This document shows, in pieces, positions 8,257 through 15,930 of a stretch of DNA of 53,559 nt. Under the pieces are notes generated by a model. That model had not been told where the DNA came from. It was given only the letters and a program-made list of their open reading frames with translations, and did no database searches. This DNA comes from a bacterium (GTDB lineage: Bacteria; Bacillota; Clostridia; Oscillospirales; Oscillospiraceae), in assembly GCA_004560375.1 (NCBI GenBank), contig SFVC01000017.1, positions 1 to 53,559 on the forward strand. The letters are read 5' to 3'. Position numbers and translations under genes: made by a program. Within the stretch, counting starts at the first letter, position 1; every line of letters begins with the position of its first letter.

Positions 8257-9414
8257 ATGCCATTGGTACCGATGAAAGCGATCCTTGACGCCACCGAACA
8301 GTACAATTACGCCCAGGGCGCGTTCAACGTCAACGCGGTCTGCCAGGCCAAGGCCGTCATCCAAGTTCACGAGATGTTCCGCTCCGCCGCCATTCTCCAG
8401 GGGGCGGATCTGGCCAACGCCTTCATGGGCGGCCGGACTGACTTCGCCCAGGGCACCCTGGAGGACAAGAAGAAGGGCGCGCTGAACATCGCCAACGCGG
8501 TGAAGAAGTACGCCGAGCACAGCCCCATCCCGGTGGCCCTCCACCTGGATCACGGCAAGAATATGGACTCCTGCGTGGCCGCCATCGCGGGCGGCTACAC
8601 CTCTGTTATGATCGACGGCTCCTCCCTGCCCTTCGACGAGAACGTGGAGCTCACCCGGGAAGTGGTGAAGTACGCCCACCAGCGGGGCGTCACCGTGGAG
8701 GGCGAGCTGGGCGTGCTGGCCGGGGTGGAGGATCACGTGTTTGCCGCCAATTCCACCTACACCAACCCCATGGACGCGGTGAAGTTCTTCCGCCAGACCG
8801 GGGTGGACGCCCTGGCCATCAGCTACGGCACCAAGCACGGGGCCAACAAGGGCAAGGACACGGTGATCCGCAAGGAGATCGCCATCGCCACCAAGGAGTG
8901 CATGATGCACGAGGGCATCGAGGGCACCCTGGTGAGCCACGGCTCCTCCACCGTGCCCCAGTACATCGTCAGCGAGATCAACGCCCTGGGCGGCGACATC
9001 CACGACGCCTACGGCATCAAGAAGGAGCAGCTGAAAGAGGTGTCCAAGCTGGGCATCCGCAAGATCAACGTGGACACCGACATCCGGCTGGCGGTCACCC
9101 GCAACCTGCGGGAGCTGTTCCGGGACAACGCCGCCCTGCGGGACAGCGCCTCCATCGGCGGCATTTACAAGCTGCTGCTGGACAATCCCTCCGCCTTTGA
9201 CCCCCGGGTGTTCTTCCCGCCCATCATGGACACCGTCATGTACGGCAACGTGCCCGACGAGGACGTGGCCCGCATCGTGGACTGCATCGAGCGGGGCGTG
9301 AAGGAGGTCGTGGGCACCCTGATCGTGGAGTTCGACTCCGTGGGCAAGGCCCCCCTCATTGAGAACGTCTCCCTGGACGAGATGGCGGAGCGGTACAGGA
9401 AGAAGGGTATTTAA
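8257..9414 (+). CDS. fba: class II fructose-bisphosphate aldolase family protein
   Basis: This 385-residue protein is a zinc-dependent class II aldolase. Known members split fructose-1,6-bisphosphate, or related ketose phosphates, into dihydroxyacetone phosphate and an aldehyde phosphate. Metal and substrate motifs are present: HLDHGKN, GGYTSVMIDGSSLPFDENV, VEGELG, SYGTKHG and the VSHGSSTVPQ loop, plus KINVDTDIRLA near the C-terminus. At 385 residues it is longer than the common 280-310-residue forms, mainly from a C-terminal extension. It is the first gene of the cluster and its TAA overlaps the ATG of the phosphofructokinase by one base (TAATG). Activity on a modified ketose phosphate cannot be excluded. 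Confidence 0.9.
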   Translation: MPLVPMKAILDATEQYNYAQGAFNVNAVCQAKAVIQVHEMFRSAAILQGADLANAFMGGRTDFAQGTLEDKKKGALNIANAVKKYAEHSPIPVALHLDHGKNMDSCVAAIAGGYTSVMIDGSSLPFDENVELTREVVKYAHQRGVTVEGELGVLAGVEDHVFAANSTYTNPMDAVKFFRQTGVDALAISYGTKHGANKGKDTVIRKEIAIATKECMMHEGIEGTLVSHGSSTVPQYIVSEINALGGDIHDAYGIKKEQLKEVSKLGIRKINVDTDIRLAVTRNLRELFRDNAALRDSASIGGIYKLLLDNPSAFDPRVFFPPIMDTVMYGNVPDEDVARIVDCIERGVKEVVGTLIVEFDSVGKAPLIENVSLDEMAERYRKKGI

Positions 9415-10577
9415 TGGGTAAACATCTTTTAGTGGCCCACGGCGGCGGCCCCACGGCGGTCATCAACGGCTCCCTTCAGGGGGTGGTGGAGTCCGCCCGG
9501 AGCGCCGGCTTTGACGGGAAGATCTACGCCGCCCGGTTCGGGGCGGAGGGCATCCTGGCCGGGGATCTCATCGACCTCACCGGCGTGCCCGCCGCCACCA
9601 TCTCCAGGCTGGGGCACACCCCCGCCTCCGCCATTGGCTCCTGCCGGCGGAAGCTCACCGACGCGGACTACCCCACGGTAATGGAGACGCTGAAAAAATT
9701 TGACATCGGGTACTTTTTCTACAACGGCGGCAACGACTCCATGGACACCTGCAACAAGGTCAACGAGCTGGCAAAGACCGAACAGCTGGACGTGCGGGTC
9801 ATCGGCATCCCCAAGACCATGGACAACGACCTGGATCTCACGGATCACTGTCCCGGCTTCGGATCCGCCGCCCGGTACGCGGCGCTGAGCGCCGCCGAGC
9901 TGGCCCTGGACGCCTCCGGCCTGCCCATCCACGTGGTGGTGCTGGAGCTGATGGGCCGCAACGCGGGCTGGGTCACCGCCGCCAGCGCCATGGCGGCGCG
10001 GCTCACCGACTGCCAGGTGCTCACCTATCTGCCGGAAGTCCCGGTGGACGAGGACAGGATGCTGGCCGACATCGAGCGGGCCTACGCCAAGGGCAAGGGC
10101 CTGCTGGTGACCGTCAGCGAGGGCATCTGCGGCCTGGACGGCAAACCCCTGGCGGATACGGGGATCGTGGACGGTTTCGGCCACACGGTGCCCGGGGGAA
10201 CCGCCCAGCACATCACGGATCAGATCATCCAGAAGCTGGGCCTCAAGTCCCGGGCGGAGAAGCCGGGGCTCCTGGGCCGGGCCAGCATCCCCTACCAGTC
10301 CTCCGTTGACCGGGAGGAGGCCTACGCCGTGGGCAAGTACGCGGTGGAGGCGGCCCTGAAGGGGGAGAGCGGGTTCATGGTGGCCATCGACGCGGTGCGC
10401 CAGCCCGCCTATTCCAGCAGTCTGTCCCTGGTGCCCCTGGCCAAGGTGGCCAACGTGGAGAAGAAGTTCCCCTTGGAGTGGATCGTGGACGGGAACCAGA
10501 TTTCCGACGCCTTCTTTGACTACGCCCTGCCCCTGATGGGGGATGAATTCCCGGAGTACGCCCTCTTGAGAGGGTAG
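9414..10577 (+). CDS. pfp: PPi-dependent 6-phosphofructokinase
   Basis: This 387-residue enzyme belongs to the phosphofructokinase family and phosphorylates fructose-6-phosphate to fructose-1,6-bisphosphate. The N-terminal loop GGGPTAVING binds the phosphoryl donor. The donor-site motif is GGNDSMDT in place of GGDGS of ATP enzymes, and the catalytic segment reads PKTMDND. The Asp in the first motif and the Lys in the second are the known signature of pyrophosphate-dependent enzymes, so PPi use is predicted and the reaction should be reversible. Substrate motifs LMGRNAGW and PGGTAQ follow. It is translationally coupled to the aldolase. Specialised use on a sugar phosphate from the same cluster is possible. 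Confidence 0.88.
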   Translation: MGKHLLVAHGGGPTAVINGSLQGVVESARSAGFDGKIYAARFGAEGILAGDLIDLTGVPAATISRLGHTPASAIGSCRRKLTDADYPTVMETLKKFDIGYFFYNGGNDSMDTCNKVNELAKTEQLDVRVIGIPKTMDNDLDLTDHCPGFGSAARYAALSAAELALDASGLPIHVVVLELMGRNAGWVTAASAMAARLTDCQVLTYLPEVPVDEDRMLADIERAYAKGKGLLVTVSEGICGLDGKPLADTGIVDGFGHTVPGGTAQHITDQIIQKLGLKSRAEKPGLLGRASIPYQSSVDREEAYAVGKYAVEAALKGESGFMVAIDAVRQPAYSSSLSLVPLAKVANVEKKFPLEWIVDGNQISDAFFDYALPLMGDEFPEYALLRG

Positions 10578-10626
10578 GCGCGGGGCGAGAACCTTGCCTC
10601 GCCTGCCACCCTGACGCGGAACAGGC

Positions 10627-10646
10627 GGGAGGGCCAAGGCCCTCCC
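10627..10646. repeat. small perfect hairpin between pfp and tpi
   Basis: A 9-bp perfect stem GGGAGGGCC/GGCCCTCCC with an AA spacer lies in the 104-bp gap between the pfp stop and the tpi start. It has no T-run and probably does not end transcription. Confidence 0.5.
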
Positions 10647-10681
10647 CTACACCGGGCAGGCACATAAAAAGGAGATGCACC

Positions 10682-11518
10682 ATGAAACATATCTACTTAA
10701 ATTTGAAGCGGTTCGACGTGCCCGTGGAGCTGGGCGGGGTGAACCGTCTGGCCCCCATTGATCAGTGGGGCAGCTATATCGTGTCCCACACGCAAGGGGC
10801 GCTGCGTAGATACGACCCCGCCCAGGTGGAGTTTGTCCAATATCTGCCGGAGGCGCACCTGCTGAGCGCCGCGGCCGCGTTGACCGATCACAGCCCGGTA
10901 CAGATTGGCAGCCAGGGCGTCTACCGGATGAACACGGCGGTGGGGGGCAACTTCGGGGCCTTCACCACCAACCGGCCCGCCTCTGTCGTCCGCGCCATGG
11001 GATGTACCTCCACCCTCATCGGCCACTGCGAGGAGCGCAACGACAAGAAGGGCATCCTGGCGGAGGCCGGGGTGACCGACATGAGCGCGGTGAACCGCCT
11101 GCTGAACCAGGAGATCAAGTGCGCCCAGGAGGCGGGGCTGACGGTGCTGTACTGCATCGGCGAAACCAGCGAGGAGCAGCCCCAGTGGGAGGACGTTCTG
11201 GGCCAGCAGCTGGACGCGGGGCTGGACGGCGTGGACAAGAGCCGGGTGGTCATCGGCTACGAGCCCGTCTGGTCCATCGGCCCGGGCAAAACCCCGGCGG
11301 GCAAGGACTACATCACCAAGATCGCCCGCTTCGTCAAGGAGCGCACAGGTGGGATGGACGTGGTGTACGGCGGCGGCCTGAAAGCGGACAACGCCGCCAT
11401 GCTGGCCTCCATCGACGAGATCGACGGCGGGCTCATCGCCCTCACCCGGTTTCAGGGGGAGATTGGCTTCTATCCGGAGGAGTATCTGGAGATCATCCGC
11501 CTGTATTTAGGAGAATAA
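10682..11518 (+). CDS. tpiA: divergent triose-phosphate isomerase
   Basis: This 278-residue TIM-barrel protein is a member of the triose-phosphate isomerase family, interconverting dihydroxyacetone phosphate and glyceraldehyde-3-phosphate. All three catalytic positions are kept: Lys in LNLKRF (usually NWKMN), His in IGHCEER (usually IGHSERR) and Glu in GYEPVWSIGPGKTP. The phosphate loop is YGGGLKADNA instead of the usual YGGSVKPDN. It is about 25 residues longer than typical TPI and visibly divergent, so it may be a paralog tuned to another triose or tetrose phosphate, as known for erythritol-pathway TPI homologs. An AAGGAG site precedes the ATG. Confidence 0.85.
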   Translation: MKHIYLNLKRFDVPVELGGVNRLAPIDQWGSYIVSHTQGALRRYDPAQVEFVQYLPEAHLLSAAAALTDHSPVQIGSQGVYRMNTAVGGNFGAFTTNRPASVVRAMGCTSTLIGHCEERNDKKGILAEAGVTDMSAVNRLLNQEIKCAQEAGLTVLYCIGETSEEQPQWEDVLGQQLDAGLDGVDKSRVVIGYEPVWSIGPGKTPAGKDYITKIARFVKERTGGMDVVYGGGLKADNAAMLASIDEIDGGLIALTRFQGEIGFYPEEYLEIIRLYLGE

Positions 11519-11530
11519 GGGAGGGCGCAC

Positions 11531-13015
11531 ATGAAATTAGAGTTTGAATACGGCCACGGCCTGATGGCTGCCAATCTGCCCGACAATACCGACGTGTTTA
11601 TCCCCGGGGAAACCGTCCCCGATCCCCCCTGCCTGCCCCAGGACTGGGACAGCCTGTACAACGCCACGCTGGAGTCCCTCCGCAATCCCATCGGGATGCC
11701 CCCGCTGAAGGAGCTGGCGGGCCCGGGCAAGACGGTGGTGTTTGTCATCCCGGACATCGTGAAGGGCGGCTGCCAGCCCACCGCCCACCGGAAGGTGTCC
11801 ATCCGGGCCTGCCTCGACGAGCTGTACGCCGCCGGGGTGGAGAAGAAAGATATCCTGCTGCTGTTCTCCAACGGTCTGCACCCCCGGGCCACCGTGTCCG
11901 AGATGAAGCAGATTTTGGGCGAGGAGCTGTTCAACGAGTTCTACTGGACCGGCCAGATCACCTCCCACGACAGCGAGGACTACGATCACATGGTGGATCT
12001 GGGCAAGACCCGGCGGGGTGACCCGGTGCTGATGAACAAGTACGTCTTTGACTGCGACCTGCCCATCCTCATCGGCCACACCCAGGGCAACCCCTACGGG
12101 GGCTACTCCGGGGGCTACAAGCACTGCGCCACCGGCATCACCCACTGGCGGAGCATCGCCAGCCACCATGTGCCCGACGTGATGCACCGGCCCGACTTCA
12201 CCCCCGTGTCCGGTAAGAACCTGATGCGTACCAAGTTTGACGAGATCGGGATGTGGATGGAGGAAAAGATGGGCCACCCCTTCTTCTGCTGCGACGCGGT
12301 GCTGGACACCTATTCCCGGCAGATCGCCATCTTCTCCGGCTACGCCCAGGAGATGATGCCCGTCTCCTGGGAAGTGGCCGACAAGCGCACCTACGTCCAC
12401 TGGGCGGAGAAGAAGTATGACGTGATGGTGTTCGGGATGCCCCAGGCCTTCCACTACGGCGACGGCATGGGCACCAACCCCATCCAGATGATGCAGGCCC
12501 TGTCCGCCCAGGTGATCCGCCACAAGCGGGTGATGAAGGACAACTGCGTCATCATCTGCTCCTCTATCTGCAACGGCTACTTCCATGACGAGCGCTGGCC
12601 CTACCTGCGGGAGCTGTATGAGCTGTTCCAGCACGACTATATGAATATCCTGCCCGACATGAACCGGTACGGCGAGTATTTCGCCACCAACCAGGAGTAC
12701 ATCCGGAAGTACCGCTTCTGCAACGCCTTCCACCCCTTCCACGGCTTCTCCATGATGAGCTGTGGCCACATCGCCGAGATGAACACCAGCGCCATCTACA
12801 TCGTGGGCGCCCAGGAGCCGGGCATCGCCCGGGGGATGGGTCTCAAGACCCGGGCCACCTTCGAGGAGGCGCTGGAGGACGCGAAGAAAAAATTCGTGGG
12901 GCCGAATCCCAACATTCTGGCCCTGCCCAAGACCTTCAAGGTGGGCGCCGTCCACCTGTGCATGAAGGGGGAGCCCTACGACGGCACCAACGGCTGCGGT
13001 TGCTGCGGCTGCTGA
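11531..13015 (+). CDS. LarA-family nickel-dependent hydroxyacid racemase/epimerase
   Basis: This 494-residue protein belongs to the LarA (DUF2088) family. Characterised members use the nickel-pincer cofactor to racemise lactate or other 2-hydroxy acids, or to epimerise sugar acids. The N-terminal domain shows the family segment VFVIPDIVKGG followed by SNGLHPRATVSEMK. The His-rich segment GHTQGNPYGGYSGGYKHCATGITHWRS matches the cofactor-lysine region. The C-terminus ends in an unusual Cys-rich tail, NGCGCCGC. The cofactor genes larB, larC and larE are not in the window. It lies between the glycolytic enzymes and the importer, so a 2-hydroxy acid derived from the imported substrate is a likely target. 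Its exact substrate cannot be told from sequence. Confidence 0.82.
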   Translation: MKLEFEYGHGLMAANLPDNTDVFIPGETVPDPPCLPQDWDSLYNATLESLRNPIGMPPLKELAGPGKTVVFVIPDIVKGGCQPTAHRKVSIRACLDELYAAGVEKKDILLLFSNGLHPRATVSEMKQILGEELFNEFYWTGQITSHDSEDYDHMVDLGKTRRGDPVLMNKYVFDCDLPILIGHTQGNPYGGYSGGYKHCATGITHWRSIASHHVPDVMHRPDFTPVSGKNLMRTKFDEIGMWMEEKMGHPFFCCDAVLDTYSRQIAIFSGYAQEMMPVSWEVADKRTYVHWAEKKYDVMVFGMPQAFHYGDGMGTNPIQMMQALSAQVIRHKRVMKDNCVIICSSICNGYFHDERWPYLRELYELFQHDYMNILPDMNRYGEYFATNQEYIRKYRFCNAFHPFHGFSMMSCGHIAEMNTSAIYIVGAQEPGIARGMGLKTRATFEEALEDAKKKFVGPNPNILALPKTFKVGAVHLCMKGEPYDGTNGCGCCGC

Positions 13016-13080
13016 GCGCGGTGGAACGTCTATGACAGCCGGCAGGCTGAACATGAGAAAAGAGTAAAGGAAGGTGTCGT

Positions 13081-13911
13081 ATGAGCAAAACAAAGCAAGC
13101 CAAAAGACCCCTGACCCAGGCGGAAAAGCGGAACAAGACCATTAACCGGCTGTGGCTGCTGCTGTCCCTGGTGGTCGCTCTGATCGTGTGGTTCCTGCTG
13201 TCCATCGGGGAAAAGACGGGGCGCAGCTTCCCGTTCCTGTTCTCCATTCAGGGGAGAGACTCGGTCATCCAGGGCCTCCGAACCATGATTGACCGCGACG
13301 CGCTGTGGAACGACTTTGCCAGCAGTATGATCTCGGTGGCCATGGGCTTCGGCCTGGGCTTCGTCACCGCTCTGCCGGTGGCCTTCCTGATGGCTTGGTA
13401 CACCCCGGTGCGTAAGATCATCGAGCCCTGGATCAACTTCATCCGAAATATCCCCGCCCTGGCCTACGCGCCCCTGGTGGTGCTCATGCTGGGCGTGGGC
13501 CGCACACCGTCCGTGGTGCTGATCTGGATCTGCACCTTTATGACCATGTGCATCACCATCTTCCACGGCATCCGCAACATTGACAACACCCTGGTGAAGG
13601 CCGCCAAGGTGCTGGGGGCCAACGACGTGGACATCTTCTTCCGCATCACCCTGCCCGCCACGGTGCCCTTCATCCTCACCGCCGTGCGGCTGGGCCTGAG
13701 CGCGGCGCTGACCACCCTGCTGGCGGCGGAGTCCACCGGCGCCCGGGCCGGCCTGGGTATGCGTATCCGCACCCTCCAGAGCACCTTTGAGACCAACGCC
13801 ATGCTGGGCTATATCATCATCATCGGCATCATCGGCACGCTGCTGAATATCCTTGTGGACTTCATCGAAAGGAGGCTGACCTCATGGCAGGAGAAGCGGG
13901 AAGAGGCGTAA
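13081..13911 (+). CDS. ABC transporter permease, SsuC/TauC-like
   Basis: This 276-residue inner-membrane protein belongs to the nitrate/sulfonate/taurine-type ABC permeases. An N-terminal basic tail precedes a first membrane segment (about 22-42), and about five more follow. The cytoplasmic coupling motif reads AAKVLGANDVDIFFRITLPATVPFILTA in overlapping halves, the EAA-loop signature of this family. It overlaps the ATPase gene by 28 bp and is followed by a binding protein, so the three make a complete importer. The family takes up small anions and heterocycles; the substrate here is unknown. Confidence 0.92.
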   Translation: MSKTKQAKRPLTQAEKRNKTINRLWLLLSLVVALIVWFLLSIGEKTGRSFPFLFSIQGRDSVIQGLRTMIDRDALWNDFASSMISVAMGFGLGFVTALPVAFLMAWYTPVRKIIEPWINFIRNIPALAYAPLVVLMLGVGRTPSVVLIWICTFMTMCITIFHGIRNIDNTLVKAAKVLGANDVDIFFRITLPATVPFILTAVRLGLSAALTTLLAAESTGARAGLGMRIRTLQSTFETNAMLGYIIIIGIIGTLLNILVDFIERRLTSWQEKREEA

Positions 13912-14678
13912 AGATCCAGATTAAGGACGTCAAAAAGGAGTACCACGGCGACCACGGCACCACCGTAGCCCTCAACGGCGTCAACCTGGACATCATGGAG
14001 AACGAGTTCGTCTGCGTCGTCGGCCCCTCCGGCTGCGGCAAGTCCACCCTGCTGAACATCCTGGCGGGGCTGCATGAGGCCAGCTCCGGCGAGTGCTATC
14101 TGGACGGCGAGGCCATCCACGGCACCGACGTGAAGCGGGGCGTGGTGTTCCAGCAGTACGCCCTGTTCCCTTGGCAGACCGTCCTCCAGAACGTCATGTT
14201 CGGCCCCCAGATGAAGCGTATGCCCAAGGCGGAGTGCGAGGCCATCGCCCGCAAGTACATCAAGATGGTGGGGCTGGAGGACTTTGAGAACTCCTTCCCC
14301 AAGGAGCTGTCCGGCGGCATGAAGCAGCGGGTGGCCATCGCCCGAGCCTACGCCAACAACCCCGAGGTGCTGCTCATGGACGAGCCCTTCGGTGCCCTGG
14401 ACGCCCAGACCCGGGCCCAGCTCCAGACCGAGCTGCTCAAGACCTGGGAGGAGGAGCAAAAAACCTGCTTCTTCATCACCCACGACGTGGACGAGGCGGT
14501 GCTGCTGGCCCAGCGGGTTGTCATCATGTCCGCCCGTCCGGGCCGCATCAAGCGGGTGGTGGACATCGACATCCCCTATCCCCGGGATCAGGGCACCAAG
14601 AGCGATCCCCGGTTCATGGAGCTAAAGGCCGAGATCTGGAATGAGGTCTACCAGGAGTACCTGGAAGTCCGAAAGTAA
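13884..14678 (+). CDS. ABC transporter ATP-binding protein, SsuB/TauB-like
   Basis: This 264-residue ATPase powers the adjacent importer. Walker A reads GPSGCGKST (about 50-58), the Q loop is QQYALFPW, the signature is LSGGMKQR, Walker B is VLLMDEPFGALD and the switch histidine is in FITHDVDEA. The order and the DIPYPRDQ tail match SsuB/TauB/NrtD-type proteins. The ATG at 13884 follows an AGGAGG site within the end of the permease gene, giving translational coupling. Confidence 0.95.
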   Translation: MAGEAGRGVKIQIKDVKKEYHGDHGTTVALNGVNLDIMENEFVCVVGPSGCGKSTLLNILAGLHEASSGECYLDGEAIHGTDVKRGVVFQQYALFPWQTVLQNVMFGPQMKRMPKAECEAIARKYIKMVGLEDFENSFPKELSGGMKQRVAIARAYANNPEVLLMDEPFGALDAQTRAQLQTELLKTWEEEQKTCFFITHDVDEAVLLAQRVVIMSARPGRIKRVVDIDIPYPRDQGTKSDPRFMELKAEIWNEVYQEYLEVRK

Positions 14679-14748
14679 GTTTGTGCCTGACCGTGGCTCA
14701 CGGTTGACATACAGGCAGTCCCAAACAAATTCAAGGAGGAAAAATGAA

Positions 14749-15816
14749 ATGAAGAAACTCACCGCCCTGCTGCTGGCCCTGGTTATGGTACTGGGCCTGG
14801 CGGCCTGCGCCGGCACCCCCGACCCCACCAAGGCCCCCGATCCCACCAAGGACGTGGCCCAGACCCAGCCCCCCGAGGAGAGCAAGGAGCCCGAGCCCGC
14901 CAAGCCCGACCCCATCACCCTGAACATCGCCTATATGCCCAACTATGCCTCCCTCTGGGGTGTGCTGTCCGCCGACAAGCAGGGCTTCTTCGCCGAGGAG
15001 GGCATCACCATCAATCTGGTGGAGTTCCCCGACGGCCCCTCTGAGGTGGCGGCTATGGAGAGTGGCGAGATCGATCTGGCCTACATCGGCAAGGGCGCCC
15101 ACCGCCTGTGCATCCTGGGCAACGCCATTATCTTTGCCCCCAGCTCCGTCCACACCGTGGATAAGGTGGTTTGTATGCCCGACAGCGGCATCAAGACCGT
15201 GGAGGATCTGAAGGGCAAGACCATCGCCTTCAACTCCGGCTCCTCCTCCGAGACCACCTTTGACAACGCCCTGAAGGTGGGCGGCCTGACCCGTGAGGAT
15301 GTGGATCCCTACGACATGGGCATTGACTACATGGTGCCTGCCGCCGTGTCCGGCGACATCGACGCCGCCGTGTGCTGGAACCCCTACTCCGGCCAGATCC
15401 TCCAGCAGGTGGCCGGCTCCTACGAGATCGAGTTCGCCGACGGATCCACCAACATCTCCAGCTGGATCTGCCTGCCCAAGTACGCCCAGGAGAACCGCGA
15501 CATCCTGGTGCGCTTCAGCCGCGCTCTTTACAAGGGCATGGACTGGGGCTCCAAGGAGGAGAACTACGACACCGTGGCCCAGTACTGCGCCGACCGCACC
15601 AAGACCAGCCTGGAGGCCAACCAGCTCCAGGTGGGCGACGCCCACTGGTTCAACATCGCCGATCTGACCTCCGGTCTCAAGGACGGCACCGTCAAGAAGT
15701 ACTATGAGGGAATGCAGAACGACATGGTACAGGGCGGCAACATTGAGGAGGGCCAGGCCAAGGAGGACGTGGGCGATTTCGTCCTGTTCGACGTGATGGA
15801 GGAAGCCCTGAAGTAA
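14749..15816 (+). CDS. ABC transporter substrate-binding lipoprotein, NMT1/SsuA-like
   Basis: This 355-residue lipoprotein is the substrate receptor of the importer. I place the start at ATG 14749, which follows an AAGGAGG site; a longer in-frame start at 14641 lies inside the ATPase gene. A signal peptide with lipobox GLAAC gives a lipid-anchored Cys near residue 20, followed by a Pro/Lys/Asp-rich linker. The mature domain begins ITLNIAYMPNYASLWGVL and contains FAEEGITINLVEF and DLKGKTIAFNSGSSSE, typical of NitT/TauT (SsuA-like) receptors of type II fold. Relatives bind sulfonates, nitrate, pyrimidine precursors or aromatic acids, so the ligand is not deducible. Confidence 0.92.
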   Translation: MKKLTALLLALVMVLGLAACAGTPDPTKAPDPTKDVAQTQPPEESKEPEPAKPDPITLNIAYMPNYASLWGVLSADKQGFFAEEGITINLVEFPDGPSEVAAMESGEIDLAYIGKGAHRLCILGNAIIFAPSSVHTVDKVVCMPDSGIKTVEDLKGKTIAFNSGSSSETTFDNALKVGGLTREDVDPYDMGIDYMVPAAVSGDIDAAVCWNPYSGQILQQVAGSYEIEFADGSTNISSWICLPKYAQENRDILVRFSRALYKGMDWGSKEENYDTVAQYCADRTKTSLEANQLQVGDAHWFNIADLTSGLKDGTVKKYYEGMQNDMVQGGNIEEGQAKEDVGDFVLFDVMEEALK

Positions 15817-15850
15817 GCCTCTGAGCCAACCAAATACCAGAAACGCATAG

Positions 15851-15899
15851 GAACGGGCCCTATGGGACGGAGCTGAAGTCCGCCTATAGGGCCTCGTTC
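15851..15899 (+). promoter_or_regulatory. intercistronic hairpin after the binding-protein gene
   Basis: GAACG (15851-15855) and GGCCCTATGGG (15856-15866) face CCTATAGGGCC (15883-15893) and CGTTC (15895-15899), with a short inner stem. There is no T-run. A hairpin here would stabilise the 5' transcript and help the binding protein exceed the downstream enzymes, as in many ABC operons. Confidence 0.55.
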
Positions 15900-15930
15900 T
15901 GCCCAGATCCACCGGACGGAGGAGTGCTTT

